From: Streptomyces subrutilus
GTDB taxonomy: Bacteria > Actinomycetota > Actinomycetes > Streptomycetales > Streptomycetaceae
Assembly: GCF_008704535.1 (NCBI RefSeq)
Contig: NZ_CP023701.1
Span: 4,561,001 to 4,625,000 of the forward strand
Direction: 5' to 3'
DNA length: 64,000 bases
Each line of letters starts with the position of its first letter. The stretch's first letter is position 1. A model generated the notes under the pieces. That model saw only the letters and a program-made list of their open reading frames with translations, ran no database searches and was not told where the DNA came from. The translations under genes were made by a program, and so were the position numbers. Positions 27,709 through 35,928 of the stretch are shown piece after piece.

Positions 27709-28791
27709 ATGACGGAAGCGATCCTGCTGGTCGGCGGACAAGGGACGCGGTTGCGTCCCGTGACGGTCAACACGCCCAAGCCGATGGTCCCCACGGCCGG
27801 CGTCCCGTTCCTCGCCCACCAGATAGCCAGGGCCGCCGCCGCCGGCGTCACGCACGTGGTGATGGCCACCTGCTACCTCGCCGAGGTCTTCGAGCCCTAC
27901 TTCGGCGACGGCTCCGCCTTCGGCATCAGCCTGGAGTACGTGGTCGAGGACGAGCCCCTGGGCACCGGCGGAGCCATCCGCAACGCCGCGCGCCGCCTCA
28001 CCGGCGGCCCGGACTCCGCGGTCCTCGTCTTCAACGGCGACATCCTCACCGGCCTCGACATCGCCGGACTCGTCGCCTCCCACGAGCGGGCCGACGCCGA
28101 CGTCTCCCTGCACCTGGTGCAGGTCGAGGACCCGCGCGCCTTCGGCCTGGTCCCCACCGACCCCTCGGGGCGGGTGCTCGCCTTCACCGAGAAGCCGCAG
28201 ACCCCCGAAGAGATCATCACCGACCAGATCAACGCCGGCTGCTACGTCTTCCGCCGCAGCGTGATCGACTCCATCCCCGAGGGCCGCCCCGTCTCCGTCG
28301 AGCGCGAGACCTTCCCCGGTCTGCTCGCCTCCGGAGCCAGGCTGCACGGCGTCACCGAGAACACCTACTGGATGGACCTCGGCCGGCCGGACGCCATCGT
28401 CCAGGCCTCCGCCGACCTCGTCCGCGGCGTGGTCCCCTCCCCGGCCGTCCCCGGCCGGTGCGGCGAGTACCTGGTGCTGCCCGGCGCCGAGGTCGCCGCC
28501 GGAGCCAAGCTGTCCGGCGGCACGGTCGTGGGCGCCGGAGCCCGCATCGGGGCCGGGGCGAGCGTCCAGGGCTCCATCGTGCTGGCCGACGCGGTGATCG
28601 GCCAGGACGCCCAGGTCAACGCCAGCCTGATCGGTGCCGGCGCCTCCGTCGGCCCGCGCACCGTCCTGGACCGCGCCGTCATCGGCGACGCGGCCGCGGT
28701 CGGCGCCGACAACGAACTGCGCGGCGGCGCCCGCGTCTGGTGCGGCGCCCGGCTGCCCGACGCCGCGATCCGCTTCTCCTCGGACTCCTGA
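27709..28791 (+). CDS. Sugar-1-phosphate nucleotidyltransferase (mannose-1-phosphate guanylyltransferase-like)
   Basis: 360 residues. N-terminal nucleotidyltransferase: LLVGGQGTRLRPVT (nucleotide loop), PKPMVP (activating lysine), FNGDIL (metal Asp) and EKP. From about 255 a left-handed beta-helix of hexapeptide repeats runs to the end (GAGARIGAGASVQGS). The pattern fits ManC/GmpP-type GDP-mannose synthases, though glucose-1-phosphate transferases look alike. With the phosphomannomutase and ManA of this window it would complete the GDP-mannose route. GGGGAGAACGCA precedes ATG 27709. The 231-bp gap before it carries only the promoter. Confidence 0.85.
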   Translation: MTEAILLVGGQGTRLRPVTVNTPKPMVPTAGVPFLAHQIARAAAAGVTHVVMATCYLAEVFEPYFGDGSAFGISLEYVVEDEPLGTGGAIRNAARRLTGGPDSAVLVFNGDILTGLDIAGLVASHERADADVSLHLVQVEDPRAFGLVPTDPSGRVLAFTEKPQTPEEIITDQINAGCYVFRRSVIDSIPEGRPVSVERETFPGLLASGARLHGVTENTYWMDLGRPDAIVQASADLVRGVVPSPAVPGRCGEYLVLPGAEVAAGAKLSGGTVVGAGARIGAGASVQGSIVLADAVIGQDAQVNASLIGAGASVGPRTVLDRAVIGDAAAVGADNELRGGARVWCGARLPDAAIRFSSDS

Positions 28792-28794
28792 TCC

Positions 28795-28914
28795 GGCACC
28801 CGGACCGGCACCCGGATCGGCACCCGATCCGGCACCCGATCCGGCACCCGATCCGGCACCCGGACCGGCACCCGATCCGGCACCCGGACCGGCACCCGGA
28901 CCGGCACCCGGTCC
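28795..28914. repeat. Ten exact-period 12-bp tandem repeats
   Basis: Ten copies of GGCACCCGRNCC-type units begin at 28795 and recur every 12 bases. They start 3 bases after the nucleotidyltransferase stop and fill the convergent gap toward the first LCP gene. A second, looser array of GATCCCG(T/A)TCCC units occupies about 28930-28980. No spacers, so not a CRISPR. Likely variable in copy number between strains. Confidence 0.9.
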
Positions 28915-29073
28915 GACCCCTGTGAGCGCGATCCCGAGCGTGATCCCGTTCCCGATCCCGTTCCCGATCCCGATCCCGAGCGCAAGCCCGTTCGGACTCG
29001 TCCGGTCGGACCCCCGCGACGACGCCGCGGCCGGGTGGGCACCCCATCCGGCCGCGCACCGCACCCCGCCCCG

Positions 29074-30420
29074 TCACTGACCGCGGACGGTGACCTTCTC
29101 GTCGTTCTGGATCTGCTTCACCAGCTGCTGCACCTTCGCCTTGTCCCAGACCAGGTTCCCGCCGCGCTGCCCGGAGATCGGCATGTTCATCGAGACGCCG
29201 TCACCGCCGTTGACGCCCTTCATCGCGAAGAACATCTGGCCCATGTCCCACAGCCCCATGTCCTTGTCCACGATGAGCGTGTCCAGCCCCGCCCCCAGCA
29301 TCGGGTACAGGGAGAACGGATTGAGCACCGTGGACGGCGTCGCCGCCTGGGAGGCCAGTGCCGACAGGAACTTCTGCTGGTTCTTCGTCCGCTGGAGGTC
29401 CGACTCGGCGAAGGCGTAGCGGGTCCGTACGAAGGCCAGCGACTGCTCGCCGTTGAGCGTCTGCTTCCCGGCCTGGAAGTCGGCGCCCGACTTCTCGTCC
29501 TTGAAGCCCTTGTCGATGTCGAGCTCGACCCCGCCCAGCGCGTCCACGATGTTCGCGAACCCGGCGAAGCCGATCTCGGCGTAGTGGTCGATCCGCAGAC
29601 CCGTGTTGAACTCGACCGTCCGCACCAGCAGCTCGGGCCCGTCCTCCGCGTACGCCGCGTTCAGCTTGACCCGGCGGCCCTGCCCGGGGAACTTCTTGCC
29701 CGACTGCGATCCCACGAAGGACGGGATCTCCACGTCCGAGTCGCGCGGCAGCGAGATCATCGTGTTCCCGCTGGAACACTTCGCCAGGATCATCATGGAG
29801 TCGGTCCGCTTGCCCTCGGCCGAGCCGGTGTGCAGCTTCTTCTTCTCCTCGGCGGACATGCCCTCGCGGCTGTCGGAGCCCACGATCAGGTACGTCGTGC
29901 AGTCGCCCTCCTTCGGGCGCTCGATCACCTTGGAGAGGTCCACCTCCCGGCGCACCTTGGAGTCGGCCCAGAAGTAGGTGGCGACCGTGGTCACCAGCAG
30001 CGCCGAGACCAGCACGATCGAGCCGACCTTGATCCGTCTGCGCCAGTCCGGCGCCGGCCCGGGCGCCCGCCCCGGACGGCCCGGCCCGGCCGGCGGCCGC
30101 ACCGGCCCGCCGGGACCCGCGGGCCCGCCCGGTCCGGCCGGCGCACCGTAGACCTGGCCGGTGTTGTAGCCGCTGTCGTAGCCGCCGTACGCGTCGTGGC
30201 CGCCCTGCGCCTGCCGCGGGGGCACGCCCGGTGCGGGGGGCGGGGTGCCGGGGCGCCGGGCGGGCGGCGGAACCGCCGGGCGCGGGGGCTGCTGCCGCTG
30301 GACGTGCCGCATCCGCTGCGCGCCCTCGGGCTGCGCCTGCGCGCTGCCGTGCCCGTACCCGTCGTCCCGGCGGCCGCGGTCGTCGCGGTCGCCGTTCCAC
30401 CCTGCTGGCCAGTCATTCAT
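29074..30420 (-). CDS. LytR-CpsA-Psr (LCP) family protein 1
   Basis: 448 residues. A ~125-residue Pro/Gly/Gln-rich cytoplasmic tail, one transmembrane helix near 137-158, then the extracellular LCP domain: LIVGSDSREG, RTDSMMIL, ISLPRDS, VKLNAAYAEDG, IDHYAEIGF and FVRTRYAF carry the conserved Asp/Arg residues that bind the lipid pyrophosphate. LCP proteins transfer undecaprenyl-linked glycopolymers to peptidoglycan. No LytR_C domain. ATG 30420 is preceded by CATCCT-N7, a leaderless-like arrangement. Convergent with the nucleotidyltransferase and divergent from the thioesterase. Confidence 0.92.
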   Translation of the reverse strand: MNDWPAGWNGDRDDRGRRDDGYGHGSAQAQPEGAQRMRHVQRQQPPRPAVPPPARRPGTPPPAPGVPPRQAQGGHDAYGGYDSGYNTGQVYGAPAGPGGPAGPGGPVRPPAGPGRPGRAPGPAPDWRRRIKVGSIVLVSALLVTTVATYFWADSKVRREVDLSKVIERPKEGDCTTYLIVGSDSREGMSAEEKKKLHTGSAEGKRTDSMMILAKCSSGNTMISLPRDSDVEIPSFVGSQSGKKFPGQGRRVKLNAAYAEDGPELLVRTVEFNTGLRIDHYAEIGFAGFANIVDALGGVELDIDKGFKDEKSGADFQAGKQTLNGEQSLAFVRTRYAFAESDLQRTKNQQKFLSALASQAATPSTVLNPFSLYPMLGAGLDTLIVDKDMGLWDMGQMFFAMKGVNGGDGVSMNMPISGQRGGNLVWDKAKVQQLVKQIQNDEKVTVRGQ

Positions 30421-30514
30421 GCGCCCTAGGATGCCTGCCCGGGCGTGTCGTCCGACAGCCCGGGGGAGCATCCGTACCGGTGCTGTTGCAGAGCTGATGC
30501 CTCCGGTACGCATC

Positions 30515-30520
30515 TAAGGT
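30515..30520 (+). promoter_or_regulatory. -10 box for leaderless thioesterase mRNA
   Basis: TAAGGT, 6 bases, then ATG, with no ribosome site: leaderless layout. Confidence 0.6.
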
Positions 30521-30526
30521 GTCCGT

Positions 30527-31063
30527 ATGACAGAGATACCGGCCGAGCCGCCGGGCAAGCCGACCTCGGCCTCCCGCACCACCCTCAGCCACATCATGAC
30601 CGCCAACGACACCAACCTCCTCGGCACCGTCCACGGCGGCGTGATCATGAAACTGGTGGACGACGCGGCCGGCGCCGTGGCCGGCCGCCACTCGGGCGGT
30701 CCGGCGGTCACCGCCTCCATGGACGAGATGGCGTTCCTGGCGCCCGTGCGCGTCGGCGACCTGGTCCACGTGAAGGCCCAGTGCAACTGGACCGGCCGGT
30801 CCTCCATGGAGATCGGCGTACGGGTCCTGGCCGAGCGGTGGAACGAGTCCACCCCCGCCACCCAGGTCGGCAGCGCCTACCTCGTCTTCGCCGCGGTCGA
30901 CGCCGACGGCAAGCCCCGTACCGTCCCGCCCGTGCTCCCGGAGACCGAGCGGGACGAGCGGCGCTACCAGGAGGCGCAGATCCGCCGCACCCACCGCCTC
31001 GCCCGCCGCCAGGCGATCATGGCGCTGCGCGAGGAGCGGTCGGCCCAGGGCTTCGACGACTAG
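30527..31063 (+). CDS. Acyl-CoA thioesterase, hotdog fold
   Basis: 178 residues, YciA/BFIT-like. NDTNLLGTVHGGVIMKLVDDAAG is the conserved active-site helix with the N-x-x-G-x-x-x-G-G pattern and catalytic Asp; MAFLAPVRVGDLV and GSAYLVFAAVD follow. It releases free acids from acyl-CoA. The gene lies between two LCP genes in opposite orientation and need not share their function. The C-terminal ~40 residues are charged and helical. Confidence 0.92.
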   Translation: MTEIPAEPPGKPTSASRTTLSHIMTANDTNLLGTVHGGVIMKLVDDAAGAVAGRHSGGPAVTASMDEMAFLAPVRVGDLVHVKAQCNWTGRSSMEIGVRVLAERWNESTPATQVGSAYLVFAAVDADGKPRTVPPVLPETERDERRYQEAQIRRTHRLARRQAIMALREERSAQGFDD

Positions 31064-31065
31064 CC

Positions 31066-31105
31066 CACCGCACCGCACCGCACCGCACCGCGCCGCGCCG
31101 CGCCG
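31066..31105. repeat. Pentanucleotide microsatellite (CACCG)5(CGCCG)3
   Basis: Eight 5-bp units begin 3 bases after the thioesterase stop codon, directly before the terminator hairpin. Confidence 0.9.
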
Positions 31106-31107
31106 GG

Positions 31108-31147
31108 CCGCGACCGCCGCCCGGCCCGGCGGTGGCGGCGGTCGCGG
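31108..31147. terminator. 14-bp-stem bidirectional terminator
   Basis: CCGCGACCGCCGCC pairs perfectly with 31134-31147, loop of 12, between convergent thioesterase and LCP2 genes. Confidence 0.8.
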
Positions 31148-31198
31148 CCCCGCCGCCACCGCCGCCGTTCACCCGACCGGCCCCACCGGCCCGCCCGA

Positions 31199-32764
31199 CT
31201 ACGTGGCGCAGACCACCTGGTCGCCGGTGACCGCGCCCGCCGTGCCGCCCTGGTACGGGTCCTCGGGCCGGACCGGGACCACCTTGCGGTAGTCCGCGCC
31301 CGCGATCACCACCACGGTCCGGCCCTGGCCCGCGACCGCCCGCAGTTCGCTGCCGGGCAGGGCGGCGGAGACCGTACGAGCGGAGCGGTCCCAGCGCGGG
31401 TCGTACGTGATCACCGTGCGCTTGACCTCGCGGCTGGAGCCGGTGCCCGGCGTGCGCGTGGTGTCGAAGCCGGTCGCCCGCAGGGCCTCGTCCACCCGCC
31501 CGCCCAGTCCGTCGATCCGCGTCCCGTTCTCCACCTGCACCCGGATCTGCTGCGGGGGCACGTCCACCGGCACCGACGCGGGCCGGCCGCGGCCCGCCGA
31601 GGCCGTGGCCGTGGCCGAGGTCGCGGCCGGGGCCGGCGCCAGCGGCCGGTCGTTGCGCACCGCCTCGAACAGCTTGGCGGCCTTCGGTTCGTCCCACTTC
31701 ACCGTGGAGCCGATGCCCTTGACCGGGTACGAGGGGTTGCCGATCGGCACCGACGCGAACTCCGACGAGGACGGGGTGAAACCGCGCATGGCCTGCCCGA
31801 GCGCCAGCATCTGCTCCGAACCGAAGCCGGTGTCGGCCCGTACCGAGCCGAGCAGGGTGGAGCTGAGCTGCTTGAACTTCACCGGGTTCAGCAGCACGCC
31901 GCCCCCGGTCGCCTGCTTGATCAGCGCGGCGACGAACCGCTGCTGGCGTTGCATCCGCCCGAGGTCGGAGGCACCGTCGACATGGCGCGAGCGCACGTAC
32001 TGCAGGGCCTGTCCGCCGGTGAGGCGGTGGGTGCCGGGCAGCAGGTCGAGGCCGGTGTTGGGGTCGCGCATGGTCTTGGCGGTGCAGATCTCGACGCCGC
32101 CCACCGCGTCCACGGTCCGCATGAAGCTGGTGAAGTCGACCTCCAGGTAGTGGTCGATCTTCACGCGGGTCATGTTCTCGACGGTCCGCACGGTCAGCTG
32201 CGGTCCGCCCTCCGCGTACGCCGCGTTGAGCTTGACCGGGTGGGCGTTGTGGTCCTTGCCCGTGACCAGGTCCCGATGGGCCGGGACCTCGGCGAAGCTG
32301 TCCCGGGGCAGGCTGATCACGCTCGCCCGCTCCCGGTCCGCCGACAGGTGCACCAGCATGATCGTGTCGGTGCAGTGGCAGGGCGCGCCGCCGAGCCGGT
32401 ACGCGCGCTTCTCCTCCGGGGTGATCTTGTCGCGGCCGTCGGTGCCGACGAGCAGGAAGTTCACCCCGTGCCCGGCCTGGGGGCGGTTCTTCATGTCCTT
32501 GAACGGGTCCACCCGCTCGATGCCGGTGTCCAGGCCCGTCATCACGGCGTGCCCGACGGCCCCGCAGCCCAGCACCACGACCGAGAGGCCGGCCGCGAGC
32601 CGCACCCCCCAGCGCGGCCGGTCCCCGCGGCCCCGGACCGGACCCCCGCCGCCTGCGCCGCCGCGTCTCCCGCCCCCACCTCTGCCGCCGGCTCCGCGCC
32701 GGGCGCGCTGCGGCTGTGGCTGCGGTGGCCTGGCGGGACGGGTGGGGCGGTGCGGCTGGGGCAC
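31199..32764 (-). CDS. LCP family protein 2 with LytR_C domain
   Basis: 521 residues. Arg/Gly/Pro-rich cytoplasmic tail, one transmembrane helix near 58-76, LCP domain with LLVGTDGRD, CTDTIMLVHLSADR, ISLPRDSF, KLNAAYAEGGP, IDHYLEVDF and YVRSRHVDG, then a C-terminal LytR_C domain (IRVQVENGTRIDGLGGRVDEAL). GTG 32764 is preferred because GGAGG lies 8 bases before it; upstream in-frame starts reach 32974 but would run into the glycosyltransferase promoter. It is divergent from that glycosyltransferase, which may supply the polymer it ligates. Confidence 0.88.
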   Translation of the reverse strand: MPQPHRPTRPARPPQPQPQRARRGAGGRGGGGRRGGAGGGGPVRGRGDRPRWGVRLAAGLSVVVLGCGAVGHAVMTGLDTGIERVDPFKDMKNRPQAGHGVNFLLVGTDGRDKITPEEKRAYRLGGAPCHCTDTIMLVHLSADRERASVISLPRDSFAEVPAHRDLVTGKDHNAHPVKLNAAYAEGGPQLTVRTVENMTRVKIDHYLEVDFTSFMRTVDAVGGVEICTAKTMRDPNTGLDLLPGTHRLTGGQALQYVRSRHVDGASDLGRMQRQQRFVAALIKQATGGGVLLNPVKFKQLSSTLLGSVRADTGFGSEQMLALGQAMRGFTPSSSEFASVPIGNPSYPVKGIGSTVKWDEPKAAKLFEAVRNDRPLAPAPAATSATATASAGRGRPASVPVDVPPQQIRVQVENGTRIDGLGGRVDEALRATGFDTTRTPGTGSSREVKRTVITYDPRWDRSARTVSAALPGSELRAVAGQGRTVVVIAGADYRKVVPVRPEDPYQGGTAGAVTGDQVVCAT

Positions 32765-32927
32765 GGGGGACACCTCCGCGGGAACAGCAGGGAACGCTCG
32801 GTACGCGTCTGATCCGTCGGAACAGTAGGCCCATACGATCAGCATCTGTCCGTACCGCTCGTTCGGCGCGCACCCGGTTCCCCCGTACGCGGTAACGTGA
32901 CACCGATACCCGACCTTGAAGGACCAC

Positions 32928-33953
32928 ATGCCCGCCCAGCAGCCCGCAGTCTCGGTGATCATGCCGGTGCTCAACGAGGAGCACTACCTCCGCGACTCCG
33001 TCCGCCACATCCTGGAACAGGAGTACGCGGGCGAGATGGAGGTGGTGATCGCACTCGGGCCGTCCTCGGACCGCACCGACGAGATCGCCGCCGAGCTCGT
33101 CCGCGAGGACCCCCGCGTCCACACCGTCGCGAACCCCACCGGCCGCACCCCGGCCGCGCTCAACGCGGCCATCAAGGCCTCCCGCCACCCCATCGTGGTG
33201 CGCGTCGACGGCCACGGCATGCTCTCGCCGAACTACATCGCCACCGCCGTCCGGCTCCTGGACGAGACCGGTGCGCAGAACGTCGGCGGCATCATGCACG
33301 CCGAGGGCGAGAACGCGTGGGAGGAGGCGGTCGCCGCCGCCATGACCTCCCGGATCGGCGTCGGCAACGCGCCCTTCCACACCGGGGGCGGGGCCGGCCC
33401 CGCCGAGACCGTCTACCTGGGCGTGTTCCGCCGCGAGGCCCTGGAGCAGCAGGGCGGCTACAACGTGGAGTTCATCCGCGCCCAGGACTGGGAGCTGAAC
33501 TTCCGCATCCGCGAAGCCGGCGGCCTGATCTGGTTCTCGCCCGAGCTGAAGGTCCAGTACCGCCCCCGGCGCTCGGTACGGGCCCTGGCCAAGCAGTACA
33601 AGGACTACGGCCGGTGGCGCCACGTGGTGGCCCGCTACCACGCGGGCTCCATCAACCTGCGCTACCTCGCGCCCCCGACGCTGGTGTGCGCCCTGACGGC
33701 CGCCGTGGTCGCGGGCGCGGCGCTGACCCCGTGGGCCTTCGCGGTCCCGGCCGGGTACCTCGCGGCGATCACCGCGGGTTCCGTGCCCGCGGGCAGGGGC
33801 CTCCCGCTGAAGGCCCGGGCGCAGATCCCGGTGGCACTGGCCACCATGCACGTCTGCTGGGGGTTCGGCTTCCTGACCAGCCCGCGCGCCCTCGCGAAGC
33901 GGGTGATCGCCTCCCGCCGCCCCGCGGTGCGCCGCGACACCTCGCAGGTCTGA
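32928..33953 (+). CDS. Family 2 glycosyltransferase with C-terminal membrane helices
   Basis: 341 residues. GT-A fold: VSVIMPVLNEEHYL at the start, VRVDGHG as the DxD-like metal motif, and QDWELNFRIREAGG for the ED/acceptor region. Two or three hydrophobic segments after about 245 anchor it to the membrane. It resembles ExoA-type transferases of exopolysaccharide synthesis and probably extends a lipid-linked glycan at the inner face. AAGGACCAC precedes ATG 32928. The final codons lie inside the first unit of a 16-bp tandem repeat that includes the stop codon. Confidence 0.88.
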   Translation: MPAQQPAVSVIMPVLNEEHYLRDSVRHILEQEYAGEMEVVIALGPSSDRTDEIAAELVREDPRVHTVANPTGRTPAALNAAIKASRHPIVVRVDGHGMLSPNYIATAVRLLDETGAQNVGGIMHAEGENAWEEAVAAAMTSRIGVGNAPFHTGGGAGPAETVYLGVFRREALEQQGGYNVEFIRAQDWELNFRIREAGGLIWFSPELKVQYRPRRSVRALAKQYKDYGRWRHVVARYHAGSINLRYLAPPTLVCALTAAVVAGAALTPWAFAVPAGYLAAITAGSVPAGRGLPLKARAQIPVALATMHVCWGFGFLTSPRALAKRVIASRRPAVRRDTSQV

Positions 33954-34015
33954 CACCTCGCGGGCCTGACACCTCGCGGGTCTGACACCTCGCGGGTCTG
34001 GCACCTCGAAGTTCT
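33936..34015. repeat. Five 16-bp tandem repeats spanning the glycosyltransferase stop codon
   Basis: Units GACACCTCGC(A/G)GG(T/C)CT recur every 16 bases, the fifth more diverged. The TGA stop straddles the junction of units 1 and 2. Confidence 0.9.
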
Positions 34016-34075
34016 GGCGCCGCACCGGGACCACCGGCCACCGGCGCACCACACGCACCACACACACCACACGCA

Positions 34076-34129
34076 CGAAGGGGCCCGGCCGCGGACGCGT
34101 TCCCACGCACCCGCCGCCGGGCCCCTTCG
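34076..34129. terminator. 14-bp-stem terminator between glycosyltransferase and LCP3
   Basis: CGAAGGGGCCCGGC (34076-34089) pairs with 34116-34129 in the convergent gap. It is preceded by a CAC-rich simple-sequence stretch (about 34040-34075). Confidence 0.75.
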
Positions 34130-34145
34130 CGCGTACGCGCCGCCG

Positions 34146-35852
34146 CTACCAGGTGAAGCCCGGCTGGATCGCCATGCACGCCTTGTCGTTGTCGCCGTTG
34201 AGCGGGTGCGCGGAGTCCGGCGCCTTGGTCGGCGCGGGCGCCGGCGCGGGCGGCGCGTCACCGGTGCGCCAGTCCTTGCCCACGTACAGGACGATGCCGG
34301 GGACCTCGCCGGACTTCTCGACCGAGGAGGCGGGCAGCCCCAGCGCGGTGGCCAGGGCGGCCGCGTCGGCCGCCTGCCGGTCCGTCGCGAAGCGGACCAC
34401 CGTGGTGTCCTCCGCGCCGGTCTGGGTGTCGGCGACGGCCTTGGTGAAGCCCTTGCCGGCCAGCAGCGTGGCGACCTCGGTGGCCCGGCCCTTGGCCTTC
34501 GCCTGGGCGCCGTCCTTGCCGCCGGTGGCGTTGCGGACGGAGACCGCGATCTTCGCGGGCGCGGCGGCCGTGGCGGCCGGCGGGGCGCTCTGCGCGGTGC
34601 CCGCCGTGCCCGGCGCGGAGGCCGACGGCGCCGGCGAGGAGCCTGCGGACGCCGGGGTGCCGGAGCCCTGGCCGTCGAGCGCGATGTCCTCGCGGACCAT
34701 CCGGAACAGGTCCTCGGCCTCACCCGCCTTGGGCTCGACCCGCCCGTCCAGACCGGGCCGCGTGCTGTAGATCCACGGCATCGTGGTCATGGTGATCCGG
34801 CCCGGCGGGACCTTCTTCAGCTCCATGCTGAGGTCGAACAGCTTGTCGATCTTGTTCAGGCCGGGGTCCACCACCATGGCCTCGATGGCCGCCTGCGCCA
34901 GGCTGTTGAGCTTCACCGGGTTGGTGAGCTTGGCGTTCTTGCGGAACTCCCGGGCCATCGAGTTCATGTACTGGTGCTGGGCGTGGGTCCGCCCGATGTC
35001 GGTGCCGTCCTCGAAGCCGTAGCGGGTGCGCAGCCACTGCAGGGCCTGCTCGCCCTGGATGTTGGTGGTGCCCGCCGGCAGCTTCAGCCCGGAGCCCTTG
35101 CCGTCCCGGGTGCGGGAGTGGACGTTCTGCTCGACGCAGACCGGGACGCCGCCGATGGCGTCGGCCATCGAGACCACGCCCTTGAAGTCGATCATCATGA
35201 AGTGGTCGATGGGGATCTTGGTCAGTTCGGTCCAGGCGGCGACCGTGCAGCCCGGTCCGCCGCGGCTCAGCGACTCGTTGGTCTGCACGAGCCCTTTGCT
35301 GGCCTCGTGCACCGTGCCGTTCGCCTCGGTGCACTTGGGCATCATCAGCATCGTGTCGCGCGGCATCGACACCACGGACATGTTGCTGCGGTCGGCGGAC
35401 AGGTGCAGCAGCATCTGCACGTCCGCGAGCGGCGGTCCGTCGAAGGTCTCCGTCGCGCCGCCGAGGGCCTGGTTCGCCGCGTCGTTGCGCGCGTCGGAGC
35501 CGATGATCAGGATGTTCAGCGGGGTCTGCCCGAAGGCGTTGGGCTTGGAGCCGCCCAGCTTGGTCTCGCCGAGGTTGAGCGCGTCCGTCTGGATGCTGCC
35601 GTTGAGGTGGCGGTAGTAGAGGTAACCGGCCGCGCCCGTCCCGAGTATGAGCAGGGACAGCACGGAGGCCACCCAGCGCAGCACGCGCCGCCGCCCCCGC
35701 CGGTTCGCCGGGCCGCCGCCCCGTCGGGAGCCGCCCCGCCGTGAGCCGCCCCGCGGAGGGGGCACCGTACCGGAGGCACCCCCGTCGCCGCCGGATATGC
35801 CACCGGCGGCTGATGCGGCCGAGCCCTCCCCCCGCACGCTGCTGTGCGTCAC
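34146..35852 (-). CDS. LCP family protein 3 with LytR_C domain
   Basis: 568 residues. Gly/Arg-rich cytoplasmic tail, transmembrane helix near 58-80, LCP domain with ILIIGSDARND, DVQMLLHLSADR, VSMPRDT, IDHFMMIDF and WLRTRYGFEDG, then a Ser/Ala/Pro linker and a LytR_C domain (IAVSVRNATGGKDGAQAKAKGRA, 2nd half VVRFATDRQAADAAALA). Two extra cysteines (PKCTEANG, GPGCTVAA) probably form an extracellular disulfide, as in LCP4 and LCP5. GTG 35852 has GAGGGGGGA upstream. It lies 76 bp after LCP4, likely in one operon with it. Confidence 0.9.
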   Translation of the reverse strand: MTHSSVRGEGSAASAAGGISGGDGGASGTVPPPRGGSRRGGSRRGGGPANRRGRRRVLRWVASVLSLLILGTGAAGYLYYRHLNGSIQTDALNLGETKLGGSKPNAFGQTPLNILIIGSDARNDAANQALGGATETFDGPPLADVQMLLHLSADRSNMSVVSMPRDTMLMMPKCTEANGTVHEASKGLVQTNESLSRGGPGCTVAAWTELTKIPIDHFMMIDFKGVVSMADAIGGVPVCVEQNVHSRTRDGKGSGLKLPAGTTNIQGEQALQWLRTRYGFEDGTDIGRTHAQHQYMNSMAREFRKNAKLTNPVKLNSLAQAAIEAMVVDPGLNKIDKLFDLSMELKKVPPGRITMTTMPWIYSTRPGLDGRVEPKAGEAEDLFRMVREDIALDGQGSGTPASAGSSPAPSASAPGTAGTAQSAPPAATAAAPAKIAVSVRNATGGKDGAQAKAKGRATEVATLLAGKGFTKAVADTQTGAEDTTVVRFATDRQAADAAALATALGLPASSVEKSGEVPGIVLYVGKDWRTGDAPPAPAPAPTKAPDSAHPLNGDNDKACMAIQPGFTW

Positions 35853-35928
35853 GCGTCCCCCCTCAAATTCCTGTGTGTCGTTGTGGTGCCGGTCCCGCCG
35901 GCGTGCCGGTCCTACCGGCCGGTCCCGG

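Noticed and set aside
28795..28914. Regular repeats considered as a CRISPR array
   Set aside because: Units are contiguous 12-mers without spacers and there are no cas genes. The same holds for 33936-34015.
32765..32974. N-terminal extension of LCP2
   Set aside because: Would cover the divergent promoter and lacks a ribosome site; GTG 32764 has GGAGG at 8 bases.
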